Below, piece by piece: positions 1-7,087 of a DNA stretch of 17,036 nt. The stretch lies in contig CBCYMK010000024.1 in NCBI GenBank assembly GCA_965183875.1, forward strand, positions 1 through 17,036. The letters are read 5' to 3'. The stretch is from UBA6772 sp965183875 (GTDB lineage: Bacteria; Bacteroidota; Bacteroidia; Flavobacteriales; UBA7430). The notes beneath the pieces are model-generated. The model was not told the DNA's origin. It worked only from the letters and a program-made list of their open reading frames with translations, and made no database searches. Both the position numbers and the translations under genes were made by a program. Every line of letters begins with the position of its first letter. Position 1 is the stretch's first letter.

Positions 1-64
1 CTCAGCTGGCTAGAGCAGCTGATTTGTAATCAGCAGGTCGTGGGTTCGAGTCCCTCTATCGGCT
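1..64 (+). tRNA. tRNA-Thr(TGT), 5' end cut by window
   Basis: The D arm, anticodon arm, T arm (GTTCGAG loop region) and 3' acceptor strand TATCGGC with discriminator T64 are present. The anticodon stem is GCTGA/TCAGC at 18-22 and 30-34, and the anticodon TGT at 25-27 decodes ACA and other Thr codons. The first acceptor-strand bases lie before the window. It is the first of three tandem tRNA genes that probably share one transcript. CCA is not encoded. Confidence 0.95.
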
Positions 65-99
65 CACTATTTTTTGAATTCAGAATTTTTTATTACTTT

Positions 100-180
100 G
101 GTGGGATACTCAAGCGGTCAACGAGGCAGACTGTAAATCTGCTGGCTTAGCCTTCGAAGGTTCGAATCCTTCTCCCACCA
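100..180 (+). tRNA. tRNA-Tyr(GTA)
   Basis: The acceptor stem GGTGGGA (100-106) pairs with TCCCACC (173-179), with discriminator A180. The anticodon GTA is at 133-135 in the loop CTGTAAA. A long variable arm marks this as a class II tRNA, as expected for bacterial tRNA-Tyr. CCA is not encoded. It sits 35 bp after tRNA-Thr. Confidence 0.96.
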
Positions 181-186
181 CTATAA

Positions 187-259
187 GCGAGAGTAGCTCA
201 ATTGGTAGAGCGTCAGCCTTCCAAGCTGAGGGTTGCGAGTTCGAGTCTCGTCTCTCGCT
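187..259 (+). tRNA. tRNA-Gly(TCC)
   Basis: The acceptor stem GCGAGAG (187-193) pairs with CTCTCGC (252-258), with discriminator T259. The anticodon stem TCAGC/GCTGA encloses the loop CTTCCAA, with anticodon TCC at 220-222. It is the last gene of the Thr-Tyr-Gly cluster. In many Bacteroidota this order continues to another tRNA and the tuf gene; here a terminator follows at once. Confidence 0.96.
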
Positions 260-264
260 CATTT

Positions 265-293
265 AGTCCCACAGTCCGTGGGACTTTTTTTTT
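265..293 (+). terminator. Intrinsic terminator of the tRNA cluster
   Basis: A perfect 8-bp stem, AGTCCCAC (265-272) with GTGGGACT (278-285), has a 5-nt loop and is followed by a run of T. It lies 5 bp after tRNA-Gly and ends the tRNA transcript. Confidence 0.92.
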
Positions 294-392
294 GCCCTTA
301 TCTAAAATCTATTTACCCAGTAGATTTTTTATATTTACCATGTCTACTTTTATAGACGAGTACAATACACACTATCACAAAACAAATCGAAT

Positions 393-746
393 ATGTCTGA
401 AGAAATGAAAGCTTGTCCAGTTTGTGAATCTCCATACGGATATTCATCAGGTAGAGATTTATATACCTGCCCAGAATGTAGTCACGAATGGAATCCTGAA
501 GAAGCAAAGAAAGCTGAAGAAGAAAGCGACAGTTTAAAAGTACTCGACAGTAATAATAACCCCTTAGAAAATGGGGATACAGTAATTGTCATCAAAAACC
601 TACCAGTAAAAGGCGCCCCAGGCCCTATTAAAGCTGGAACGAAAGTGAAAAACATTCGTCTTAACGATGGAGACCATAATATAAGTTGTAAAATTGATGG
701 ATTCGGCTCAATGAAACTTAAATCAGAGTTTGTACGCAAATCATAA
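393..746 (+). CDS. PhnA/YjdM family zinc-ribbon protein
   Basis: This 117-residue protein matches the PhnA (YjdM) family. An N-terminal zinc ribbon has Cys8, Cys11, Cys26 and Cys29 (CPVC and CPEC pairs, then SHEWN). A C-terminal SH3-like domain carries the family hallmark of DSNNNPLENGDTV followed by the lysine-rich K-LPVKGAP segment. Its length is close to the roughly 111 residues of E. coli YjdM. Despite the historical name 'alkylphosphonate uptake protein', the family is not needed for phosphonate use and its cell role is unclear. It stands alone, with the tRNA terminator upstream and a strong bidirectional terminator downstream, so it is probably monocistronic. The ATG at 393 is preferred over the in-frame ATG at 405 because it matches the usual distance to the first CxxC. 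Family assignment is firm; function is unknown. Confidence 0.9.
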   Translation: MSEEMKACPVCESPYGYSSGRDLYTCPECSHEWNPEEAKKAEEESDSLKVLDSNNNPLENGDTVIVIKNLPVKGAPGPIKAGTKVKNIRLNDGDHNISCKIDGFGSMKLKSEFVRKS

Positions 747-764
747 TCTTGCACTTTACGACAC

Positions 765-804
765 AAAAAAAGCCTAATAGAATAAATTCTATTAGGCTTT
801 TTTT
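765..804. terminator. Bidirectional terminator between PhnA-like gene and DUF2797
   Basis: A perfect 12-bp stem, AGCCTAATAGAA (771-782) with TTCTATTAGGCT (787-798), has a TAAA loop. It is flanked by A6 on the left and T6 on the right, so both strands yield a hairpin with a U tract. It lies between the convergent genes ending at 746 and 819. Confidence 0.93.
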
Positions 805-818
805 GCTTGAAAGTAGGT

Positions 819-1653
819 TTAAAAATCAAGCCTTAGTTCCTTCCCTACACCTTGTTCATTTTCGTTTGCAGAAAAGGATAAAACATAAGCTTGGTGTTTA
901 CGCATATTCAACACCTGGCCACCCTCAAAAAGTAGATACTGCCCTTTAATACCCATTAAACGCCCAGCTATAGTAGGTGTTTTATCGAAACTTAAAGACT
1001 TCACTTTGGTAGGATATTCATTTACAGGGAATTCAATATTTAAAATTTCTTCGGTTGACAACACATATTGCTGACAATCTTCGGGGATCAATTTTATTAT
1101 TTCGTCTCTCTTTTCTGCGAGGTCAATATGAGCGATTTCATTTTTAAGCATTCTTTGCCAAGCGGTTCGATCAGATAGATAATCTTTTAAAGCTACTTCT
1201 ATTACACCACATAAATAACGGTTGGGTGTTTTTTGCTATTGGCACAGCATAACTAGCGCCTTGATCTATCCAACGTGTTGGCACTTGCGTATCGCGTGTA
1301 ATCCCAACTTTAACTCCACTAGAGACTGCCAAGTATACATAATGATCTTGCAGGTGGTGCTTTCGCTCCCATTCCATATCTCTACCTTCTCCTAAATGAG
1401 CTCTACACAACTCGGGCTTAATGATACATTCTGCTGCCATAGGACTGTTTTGAAAGCAAGGATAGCAAAAGCCTTGATTAAATGATTTTTTCGTTTTTCT
1501 ACCACAGTCTAAACAGTAAATTTCACCGGTAAAATCGAATTGAATATTCTTTCCTATCCACTTATTCATCTCCAATAAATTATCGCCCATAGGCAGTGAA
1601 TATTTAACCGGATTTTCTAGCTTAGTAAGCATTTTAAGTATTCTACCTTGCAT
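819..1653 (-). pseudogene. DUF2797 family protein, interrupted by one frameshift
   Basis: Two reading frames together make one DUF2797 protein of about 278 residues. The N-terminal part (1653 to about 1235) carries the zinc-ribbon-like CLDCGRKTKKS...GFCYPCF, then the cysteine-containing segment ending KPELCRAHLGEGRD, and HHLQDHYVYLAVSSGVKVGITR. The C-terminal part reads on as TPNRYLCGVIEVALKDYLSDRTAW and continues to the stop at 819. The frames join if one base is removed from the six-T run at 1229-1234 (A6 on the coding strand); as written, frame 0 stops at 1171. The family is conserved in Bacteroidota, often beside a GH3-like gene as here, and its function is not established. The start at 1653 (MQGRIL) fits family N-termini better than the ATG at 1659. 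A sequencing error in the homopolymer is as likely as true inactivation, because the remainder of both frames looks conserved. Confidence 0.85.
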
Positions 1654-1710
1654 GATCATATAAGTGATTTTTTGTAATTTCGTTAAGCATAAATTAAGCT
1701 ATATAATTAA

Positions 1711-3217
1711 ATGAAGATCTACAATTCCATAGTCAGTTGGATCATAAAAAAACGAATCCATCATATAGAATTATTCATCAATTACCCACATGAGGTACAA
1801 GATGAGCTACGTCAACATTTAATTGATAAAGCCAAAATACCGAATTTGGTAAAACCTACGATTTTAATTCAATAAAGAATTCAAAAGATTTTTGCAGATT
1901 AATTCCTCTTCATAACTACGAAGACTTAGAACCCTATATTAGAAGAATGCGTTCTGGAGAACCGAATATATTATGGCCTACAGAAGTAAAATGGTTTGCA
2001 AAATCTTCGGGAACTACCAATAGCAAAGCAAGTATATTCCAATAAGTATGGAATGTATAGAAGATTGTCATTATAAAGGAGGGAAAGATTTACTCTCTTT
2101 ATATTGTAATAACTACCCTGCAAAAAACATCTTCGAAGGAAAAAGCCTAATGCTAGGTGGAAGTCATAGTATTTCTACACTTTCTAATAAAATGCATGAG
2201 GGAGACCTTTCGGCAATCATCATGGAAAATCTTCCTTTTTGGGTACTCTTACAGCAATCGCCTGCAAAGGAAATAGCATTGATGGATGAATGGGAGAAAA
2301 AAATTGACCTTATGGCCACACAAGCCATTCAGGAGGATATAAGTTCAATTTCAGGTATCCCTTCATGGGCACTCGTATTTGCAAATAAGGTATTGGAGAA
2401 AACGGGCAAACAGAATCTTCATGAGGTATGGCCTAACTTAGAACTATATATGCACGGAGGGATAAATTTTGATCCTTATAAAAAACAATTCGAAAAGCTT
2501 TTCCCGATGGGTATTAATTACCTTGAAACCTACAATGCCTCAGAGGGCTTTTTTGGTATTCAAGACCAGCCTAATACGAATGAAATGTTGTTGATGTTGG
2601 ATTATGGGATTTATTACGAATTTATTCCATTAGAAAATTCTAAAAACACAAATCCAGAAACCATCCTTTTAGATGCAGTAAAAATCGGTAAAGACTACGA
2701 GATGATTATTAGCACCAATACCGGTTTGTGGAGGTACCGTATTGGAGACACCATTCAATTTACAAACACAAAACCTTATCGGTTTATTATTAGTGGTAGA
2801 ACAAAACACTTTATGAATGCTTTTGGTGAGGAAGTAATGATTCACAATGCAGAAAAAGCAATTCAACTAGTATGTGAAGGCAGCACTACAGAAGTATTTG
2901 AATTTACTGCAGCTCCAAAACATATAGAAGGAGAATCGAAAGCCTACCACGAATGGCTGATAGAATTTAAGAAAGAACCCCAAGACATGGAAGTCTTTAC
3001 GACCAAGCTTGACTTAGCCTTACAAGCTATAAACTCCGACTATGAAGCCAAAAGACATAAAGACATGATTCTTAAAAGCCCCAAAATTCACGTTGCTAAA
3101 AAGAGTTTATTTTTTAATTGGATGAAAAGCAAAGGGAAATTAGGCGGACAAAACAAAGTTCCTAGACTTTCGAATAATCGAGACATCTTAGAAGAATTAT
3201 TGAAATTGAATGTTTGA
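1711..3217 (+). pseudogene. GH3-family acyl-adenylate-forming protein, two frameshifts
   Basis: Three frames together encode a GH3 (auxin-responsive promoter family) protein of about 500 residues, the usual bacterial length. Frame one starts MKIYNSIVSWIIKKRIHHIE at 1711. The next segment reads TEFGKTYDFNSIKNSKDF and reaches the nucleotide-binding motif SSGTT at 2004-2018. The last frame runs from about 2028 to 3217 with YNASEGFFG (2531-2557) and the YRIGDT hinge-type motif (2735-2752). Each join is restored by adding one A, in the A4 run at 1834-1837 and in the A3 run at 2025-2027. GH3 enzymes adenylate carboxylic acids and, in plants, conjugate them to amino acids; the bacterial substrate is unknown. 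The gene is divergent from DUF2797, the conserved Bacteroidota arrangement. Key motifs are intact, so the indels may be sequencing errors. An internal ATG at 2048 would give only the last 389 residues and lose SSGTT. Confidence 0.87.
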
Positions 3218-3228
3218 ATGAAGTATAC

Positions 3229-3312
3229 AGGAGTCAGAATTAGGAAGACAAGATTATTGTCAAGCTGATTTACCTGCCGGTAGGAAGGGCCACTCGAAGC
3301 CTACACAACAAT
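3229..3312 (+). repeat. Dispersed 3'-UTR element, copy A
   Basis: This stretch starts 11 bp after the GH3 stop codon. It begins AGGAGTCAGA and contains a core at 3257-3300 that matches the reverse complement of 16285-16329 at about 38 of 44 aligned positions with one gap. The most conserved blocks are GCTGATTTAC and CACTCGAAGC. Between them lies the near-palindrome CCTGCCGGTAGG, able to form a hairpin with a G-U pair. It resembles the short GC-rich intergenic repeats of flavobacteria; no transposase is nearby. The rest of the 3218-3500 gap is AT-rich and holds the promoter candidate for the next gene. Confidence 0.6.
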
Positions 3313-3447
3313 CTATGTATCTAGTGCATTTCATTTAAATTTTATAAACAATACTCTTTTTATACCTTGTCATTAACTACTATATTGACGAAAAAACCAT
3401 TTGACAGAAAGATGATAAGAAGTCAATCAACAATTATTAATTACCAA

Positions 3448-3477
3448 TTGCTAATCATCATTTAAATTGTATTTTTA
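3448..3477 (+). promoter_or_regulatory. Candidate Bacteroidota-type promoter for deoxynucleoside kinase operon
   Basis: TTG (3448-3450), a 19-bp spacer and TATTTTTA (3470-3477) fit the TTTG/TAnnTTTG pattern of the Bacteroidota primary sigma factor, except for the final base. The predicted start of transcription near 3484 lies about 17 bp before the ATG at 3501. This is pattern matching only. Confidence 0.4.
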
Positions 3478-3500
3478 AACCATAATTTGAACATATAAAT

Positions 3501-4115
3501 ATGCATATAGCAGTTGCTGGAAATATAGGAGTTGGTAAAACCACATTAACCAATCTATTAGCAAAGAATTTTAAATGGGAACCTCATTTCGAATCGGTTG
3601 ACGACAACCCTTACCTCGACGATTTTTATACCGACATGCAACGCTGGGCGTTTAACCTCCAAGTATTCTTTTTAAACAGTCGTTTTGGACAGTTAAAAGA
3701 GATTCAATCGAGTGGAAAAAACATTATTCAAGACCGTACTATCTACGAAGATGCAAACATATTTGCACCCAACCTTCATGCTATGGGATTGATGACTTCG
3801 AGAGATTTTGAAAATTACGCTACCCTATTCGATTTAATGGCTTCTTTTGTGGAGGCTCCAGACTTACTAATTTATTTAAGAGCTTCGGTTCCTACTTTAG
3901 TAAAACAAATTCAAGCACGTGGTAGAGAATACGAATCCAGTATACGTATAGATTACCTTACGCGATTAAACGAGCGCTATGAAGCTTGGATTTCTGAATA
4001 TACCCAGGGTAAACTCCTGATTATTGATACCGATGACCTAGACTTTACTAACAATCCTGAAGACTTAGGTTTTATCATTGATAAGGTAAATGCAGAGCTA
4101 AACGGTTTATTCTAA
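3501..4115 (+). CDS. Deoxynucleoside kinase (dCK/dGK family)
   Basis: This 204-residue cytoplasmic kinase phosphorylates deoxynucleosides to their 5'-monophosphates with ATP, as part of nucleotide salvage. The P-loop GNIGVGKT is at residues 7-14. The acidic segment ESVDDNPYL (31-39) holds the likely catalytic Glu31. The DR motif is at 78-79 in IIQDRTIYEDANIFAP. The arginine-rich LID region RGREYESSIRIDYLTRLNER is at about 140-159. The length and the ending DAELNGLF-like are typical of the Bacteroidota enzyme. Base preference (dA, dG, dC or dT) cannot be read from sequence. It is the first gene of a probable three-gene operon, with 28 bp to the aminotransferase gene. The ATG start is followed directly by the family-typical MHIAVAGNIG. 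Confidence 0.96.
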   Translation: MHIAVAGNIGVGKTTLTNLLAKNFKWEPHFESVDDNPYLDDFYTDMQRWAFNLQVFFLNSRFGQLKEIQSSGKNIIQDRTIYEDANIFAPNLHAMGLMTSRDFENYATLFDLMASFVEAPDLLIYLRASVPTLVKQIQARGREYESSIRIDYLTRLNERYEAWISEYTQGKLLIIDTDDLDFTNNPEDLGFIIDKVNAELNGLF

Positions 4116-4143
4116 ACCTTCATTCTTTTTACCTCATTTTAAA

Positions 4144-5325
4144 ATGAATAACAAAGAACTCTTTTTAAAACATCAGGGACAGACTACCCCATACCCATTA
4201 AGTCTAGAAATAGCTAATGCTAAGGGAATGTATATTACCGATAAATCTGGTAAATCGTACCTAGACTTGGTAGCAGGTATTTCGGCTTGTACACTGGGGC
4301 ACTGTCATCCTAAAGTGGTAAAAGCAGTACAAGACCAGGCAGCAGAATACATGCATATAATGGTTTATGGAGAGTTTATTCAAAGTCCTCAATTAGATCT
4401 TGCAACAAAACTAGCCTCACTATTACCCGATTCTTTAAACAGCACCTACTTCGTTAACTCAGGTGTGGAAGCTATAGAAGCTTCAATGAAATTAGCTAAA
4501 AGAAGTACCGGTAGATCTGAAATAATATCTTGTAAAAACTCTTACCACGGTTCTACTCAAGGTGCTTTAAGCATAATGGGTACTGAAACCTACAAACAAA
4601 ATTTCAGACCTCTATTGCCCGACTGCAATCAGATTATATACAACGATATTGAAAGCTTACAGAATATCACCTCTAAAACGGCAGCAGTGATTATTGAACC
4701 TGTGCAAGGAGCCACAGGTTTTATTACTCCAACCAATGGTTTTTTAAAAGCGGTTCGCAAAAAATGCAATCAAACTGGTGCATTATTAGTATTTGATGAA
4801 ATACAGACATGTTACGGTAGAACTGGAAATTTATTTGGCTTTGAAACTTACGGTGTTATTCCAGATGTATTATGTATGGCAAAAGGAATGGGTGGCGGAA
4901 TGCCTATTGGCGCTTTTACCTGTTCTACAGAATTAATGCAAGAGCTAAGCGACAATCCTAAACTAGGACATATAACCACTTTTGGCGGACATCCTACAAG
5001 TTGTGTTGCTGCCTTAGCTACCCTAAACGAATTATGCGAAAGCAATCTTATAAAGGAGGTATCCAAAAAAGAACAGCTATTTAGAGAAGTCTTAAAGCAT
5101 CCTAAAATAAAAGAAGTTCGCGGTATAGGTTTAATGCTAGCCATAGAATTAGGCGATGCAGAAACTTGCCAAAAACTAGTGAGCAAAGGGATAGAAAAAG
5201 GAATCATCACATTCTTCTTTTTATTTACCGACACCGCAGTTAGACTAAGTCCACCACTTACTATTTCGGAAGATGAAATTAGAGAAGCTGGGAAACTGAT
5301 TTGTGAAATACTAGATGAAAGCTAA
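4144..5325 (+). CDS. Class III PLP-dependent aminotransferase (acetylornithine/ornithine-type)
   Basis: This 393-residue class III (fold type I) aminotransferase is of the kind usually annotated 'aspartate aminotransferase family' in Bacteroidota. Visible motifs are the phosphate-binding SGVEA (106-110), YHGST (134-138), IIEPVQGATG (183-192), VFDEIQTCYGRTG with PLP-ring-binding Asp218, and the Schiff-base Lys247 in MAKGMGGGMPIGAF. A TTFGGHP block lies near 279-285. The usual Gly after EIQT is Cys here. These enzymes move an amino group from an omega-amino donor to 2-oxoglutarate. Without arginine-biosynthesis neighbours the substrate cannot be fixed; acetylornithine, ornithine, 4-aminobutyrate or lysine are all possible. 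It sits 28 bp after the kinase gene and 24 bp before the DTW gene, so the three are probably cotranscribed. Confidence 0.93.
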   Translation: MNNKELFLKHQGQTTPYPLSLEIANAKGMYITDKSGKSYLDLVAGISACTLGHCHPKVVKAVQDQAAEYMHIMVYGEFIQSPQLDLATKLASLLPDSLNSTYFVNSGVEAIEASMKLAKRSTGRSEIISCKNSYHGSTQGALSIMGTETYKQNFRPLLPDCNQIIYNDIESLQNITSKTAAVIIEPVQGATGFITPTNGFLKAVRKKCNQTGALLVFDEIQTCYGRTGNLFGFETYGVIPDVLCMAKGMGGGMPIGAFTCSTELMQELSDNPKLGHITTFGGHPTSCVAALATLNELCESNLIKEVSKKEQLFREVLKHPKIKEVRGIGLMLAIELGDAETCQKLVSKGIEKGIITFFFLFTDTAVRLSPPLTISEDEIREAGKLICEILDES

Positions 5326-5349
5326 ATACAGTAGCCCTTATCTTTAGTT

Positions 5350-6138
5350 TTGATAAAAAGTCATAGCCCGATTAAATTTAGCTTAAAACAAGAACTACAG
5401 AAAAACACTTTGCGAGTAGAAACAGAAAATCCAAGAACAAAATGCTATAAATGCATGAGACCTTCAAGCTCATGTATTTGTAAACACACAAGTCCTTTCC
5501 ACACAAACACTCGTTTTATTATTCTTATGCACCCGAAAGAGTATAAAAAAGAAAAAAACGGCACTGGAAGGATGACACAGCTTCAACTAAAAAACTCAGA
5601 AATTATAGTAGGTGTAGATTTCACTAATAATAATCGAGTGAACGAAATACTGACAGATGTAAAAAACAATTCTTTTTTACTTTATCCAGGAAAAGAAAAT
5701 TTTAACTTATCTACAAGCACTAGCTCGGACTTAAGTTCATTTATGGGTACTAGCCCATACTTATTCCTCCTAGACGGCACGTGGCCTTGTGCACGCAAAA
5801 TGCTCAAACTAAGCAGCAACTTACACAAGCTAAATAGAGTGAGTTTTGACAATGAAATTAAATCAAAATTCATCATCAAACAACAACCAGAGTCTCTTTG
5901 TCTAAGCACAATAGAGTCTGTATATACAGTAATCAATTTACTTGTGGAAGGTAAATTAGAGCAATGCGACACTAAGGATTTCCTTATTCCTTTTGAAAAA
6001 ATGATAGAGTATCAAATAGAATGCACTCTTAAAACAGATAATAAACAATATCGATCGGGCACCAAAAGAATGGTTACAGCAAAGGATAAATATAAGAAGG
6101 ATACAGAAAGGAGTATTATTTTCGAACAGGAAAAGTAG
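5350..6138 (+). CDS. DTW-domain protein, probable tRNA-uridine aminocarboxypropyltransferase
   Basis: The protein belongs to the DTW family (E. coli YfiP/TapT), which transfers the aminocarboxypropyl group of SAM to a tRNA uridine to make acp3U. An N-terminal zinc-binding CYKCMRPSSSCIC has Cys32, 35, 42 and 44. Next come ILMHPKEYKKEKNGTGR (58-74), the signature LDGTWPCARKM (141-151) and LCLSTIES (183-190). The signature reads DGTW, a common variant. About 70 lysine-rich residues follow the core. No ATG precedes the zinc cluster. TTG at 5350 (just after an in-frame stop at 5332) or TTG at 5410 are the possible starts, and neither has a clear ribosome-binding site, so the N-terminus is uncertain by about 20 residues. 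It is the last gene of the kinase-aminotransferase operon, closed by a terminator at 6173. Confidence 0.87.
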   Translation: MIKSHSPIKFSLKQELQKNTLRVETENPRTKCYKCMRPSSSCICKHTSPFHTNTRFIILMHPKEYKKEKNGTGRMTQLQLKNSEIIVGVDFTNNNRVNEILTDVKNNSFLLYPGKENFNLSTSTSSDLSSFMGTSPYLFLLDGTWPCARKMLKLSSNLHKLNRVSFDNEIKSKFIIKQQPESLCLSTIESVYTVINLLVEGKLEQCDTKDFLIPFEKMIEYQIECTLKTDNKQYRSGTKRMVTAKDKYKKDTERSIIFEQEK

Positions 6139-6165
6139 AATCAATCTACACAATCTGTCAAGCAT

Positions 6166-6201
6166 AAAAAAAGGCATTCAAAATTTGAATGCCTTTTTTT
6201 T
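6166..6201. terminator. Bidirectional terminator between DTW gene and J-domain/KTSC gene
   Basis: GGCATTC (6173-6179) pairs with GAATGCC (6187-6193). The pairing can extend inward through AAA/TTT and outward through the flanking A and T runs. It lies between convergent genes ending at 6138 and 6223. Confidence 0.92.
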
Positions 6202-6222
6202 GTATTGTAAAACCGTAGTGTA

Positions 6223-6672
6223 TTAAGCCTTTTCAGAATCTTTCTTAGACTTTCTATAAGGGAAAGAATTAAAAATACTTCTTTTAGCAAAACGTGCTTG
6301 CTTATCAGAATTAATCAGTTTTTGGTATATTTTTTTCGAAACACCGAAATACTCATAAGTAGTACCGTCCATAAAAGAAACCTCTAAGAGTTGTCCTTTA
6401 TGTTGGAAATCGGCAATACCAGACTCTGTAATAGTCTTGGTATATTCTGGAAGACCAGCTTCAATAGTTTCTGGAGCCATACTTACTAAAAAGTGGTAAC
6501 CGTCTATAACGCTTCTACTCATCTTTTCAGCTTCAATAGCATTATCATCTCCAGCTTGAAACTTATCTGGGTGCCATTCTTTCACTAAATTTCTATAGGT
6601 CTTCTTAAGAGATTTTAAAGTAGTCTCTTCATCAACACTAAATAATTTTTTGTACTCGTTTATGCGCTTCAT
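6223..6672 (-). CDS. J-domain protein with C-terminal KTSC domain
   Basis: This 149-residue protein joins two domains. An N-terminal J domain (about 5-62) has the Hsp70-activating HPD motif at 34-36 in KKTYRNLVKEWHPDKF. A C-terminal KTSC domain (about 95-141) contains LLEVSFMDGTTYEYFGV and FAKRSIFNSFPYRK. J domains recruit DnaK; KTSC is a small domain of unknown role also found at the end of some lysyl-tRNA synthetases. The architecture suggests a DnaK co-chaperone bringing it to a nucleic-acid- or ribosome-related client, which is inference. An upstream in-frame ATG at 6717 would add 15 residues, but a good promoter match lies between the two starts, so 6672 (MKRINEYKKLF) is preferred. It is a single gene facing the DTW terminator. 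Confidence 0.9.
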   Translation of the reverse strand: MKRINEYKKLFSVDEETTLKSLKKTYRNLVKEWHPDKFQAGDDNAIEAEKMSRSVIDGYHFLVSMAPETIEAGLPEYTKTITESGIADFQHKGQLLEVSFMDGTTYEYFGVSKKIYQKLINSDKQARFAKRSIFNSFPYRKSKKDSEKA

Positions 6673-6695
6673 AAATGTGTGCTTGTAATTTGGCG

Positions 6696-6727
6696 CAAAA
6701 CTACTGATAAATATCATTGTAAACGAA
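6696..6727 (-). promoter_or_regulatory. Candidate promoter deciding the start of the J-domain gene
   Basis: On the minus strand TTCG (6727-6724), a 20-bp spacer and TAGTTTTG (6703-6696) appear; the second element is a full match to TAnnTTTG. Transcription would start near 6689, 17 bp before the ATG at 6672 and after the alternative ATG at 6717. This supports the shorter protein. Confidence 0.5.
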
Positions 6728-7044
6728 GGCCTACACGTATTTTTTTAAGTAGAGTGAAAACACTGAAAATTAATAAGGGCTAAATTTATATATACAAGAA
6801 GAAAAAATGCACGAAAAACATAAGCTATTTATACAATTCACATAAAAAACGAACCTATACACGACTAATTATCAGTGAATTAAAAAATAATTTCAAATTA
6901 TTTCAATTTCGTGTTAACCTTTTGGACTTTGCGTACATTAAGAAGTATAAACAGATAAAAAAACCACTTAATACAATTTTTCATAAATTCATTTTCTAAA
7001 AGGCATTAAATTTAGCGTGGGGCTAGGATTTAATTCAAAATAAA
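6728..7044. other. AT-rich gene-free stretch
   Basis: Together with its edges this forms the 415-bp gap between the J-domain gene and the barrel gene, both on the minus strand. I see no ORF of coding character, no tRNA and no repeat shared with elsewhere in the window. It is strongly AT-rich with many A and T runs. A small regulatory RNA cannot be excluded, but no hairpin with a T tract supports one apart from the terminator at 7045. Confidence 0.5.
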
Positions 7045-7061
7045 AGGCGCAAATGGCGCCT
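7036..7061 (-). terminator. Terminator of the M16 peptidase/barrel operon
   Basis: AGGCGC (7045-7050) pairs with GCGCCT (7056-7061), with a 5-nt loop. Read on the minus strand it is followed by TTTATTTTG. It lies 27 bp past the stop codon of the barrel gene. Confidence 0.75.
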
Positions 7062-7087
7062 ATTATTTTTTCCAAAAAACAACTAAT

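Noticed and set aside
1..293. tRNA-linked integrated element or attachment site
   Set aside because: No integrase gene and no repeated tRNA 3' end were found in the window; the downstream genes are housekeeping genes.
202..408. 68-residue reading frame across tRNA-Gly and its terminator
   Set aside because: It overlaps a clear tRNA gene and terminator, and its translation has no protein-like character.
482..829. 115-residue minus-strand frame opposite the PhnA-like gene
   Set aside because: It is a shadow of the PhnA-like gene that also crosses the bidirectional terminator.
1227..1236. Programmed -1 frameshift at A AAA AAC in the DUF2797 gene
   Set aside because: The heptamer is present in phase on the coding strand, but rejoining the frames needs a +1 shift (one base skipped), so the slippery site would shift the wrong way.
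3264..3300. Insertion sequence end
   Set aside because: No transposase-like reading frame lies near either copy, and the copies lack clear target duplications; treated as a short dispersed element instead.
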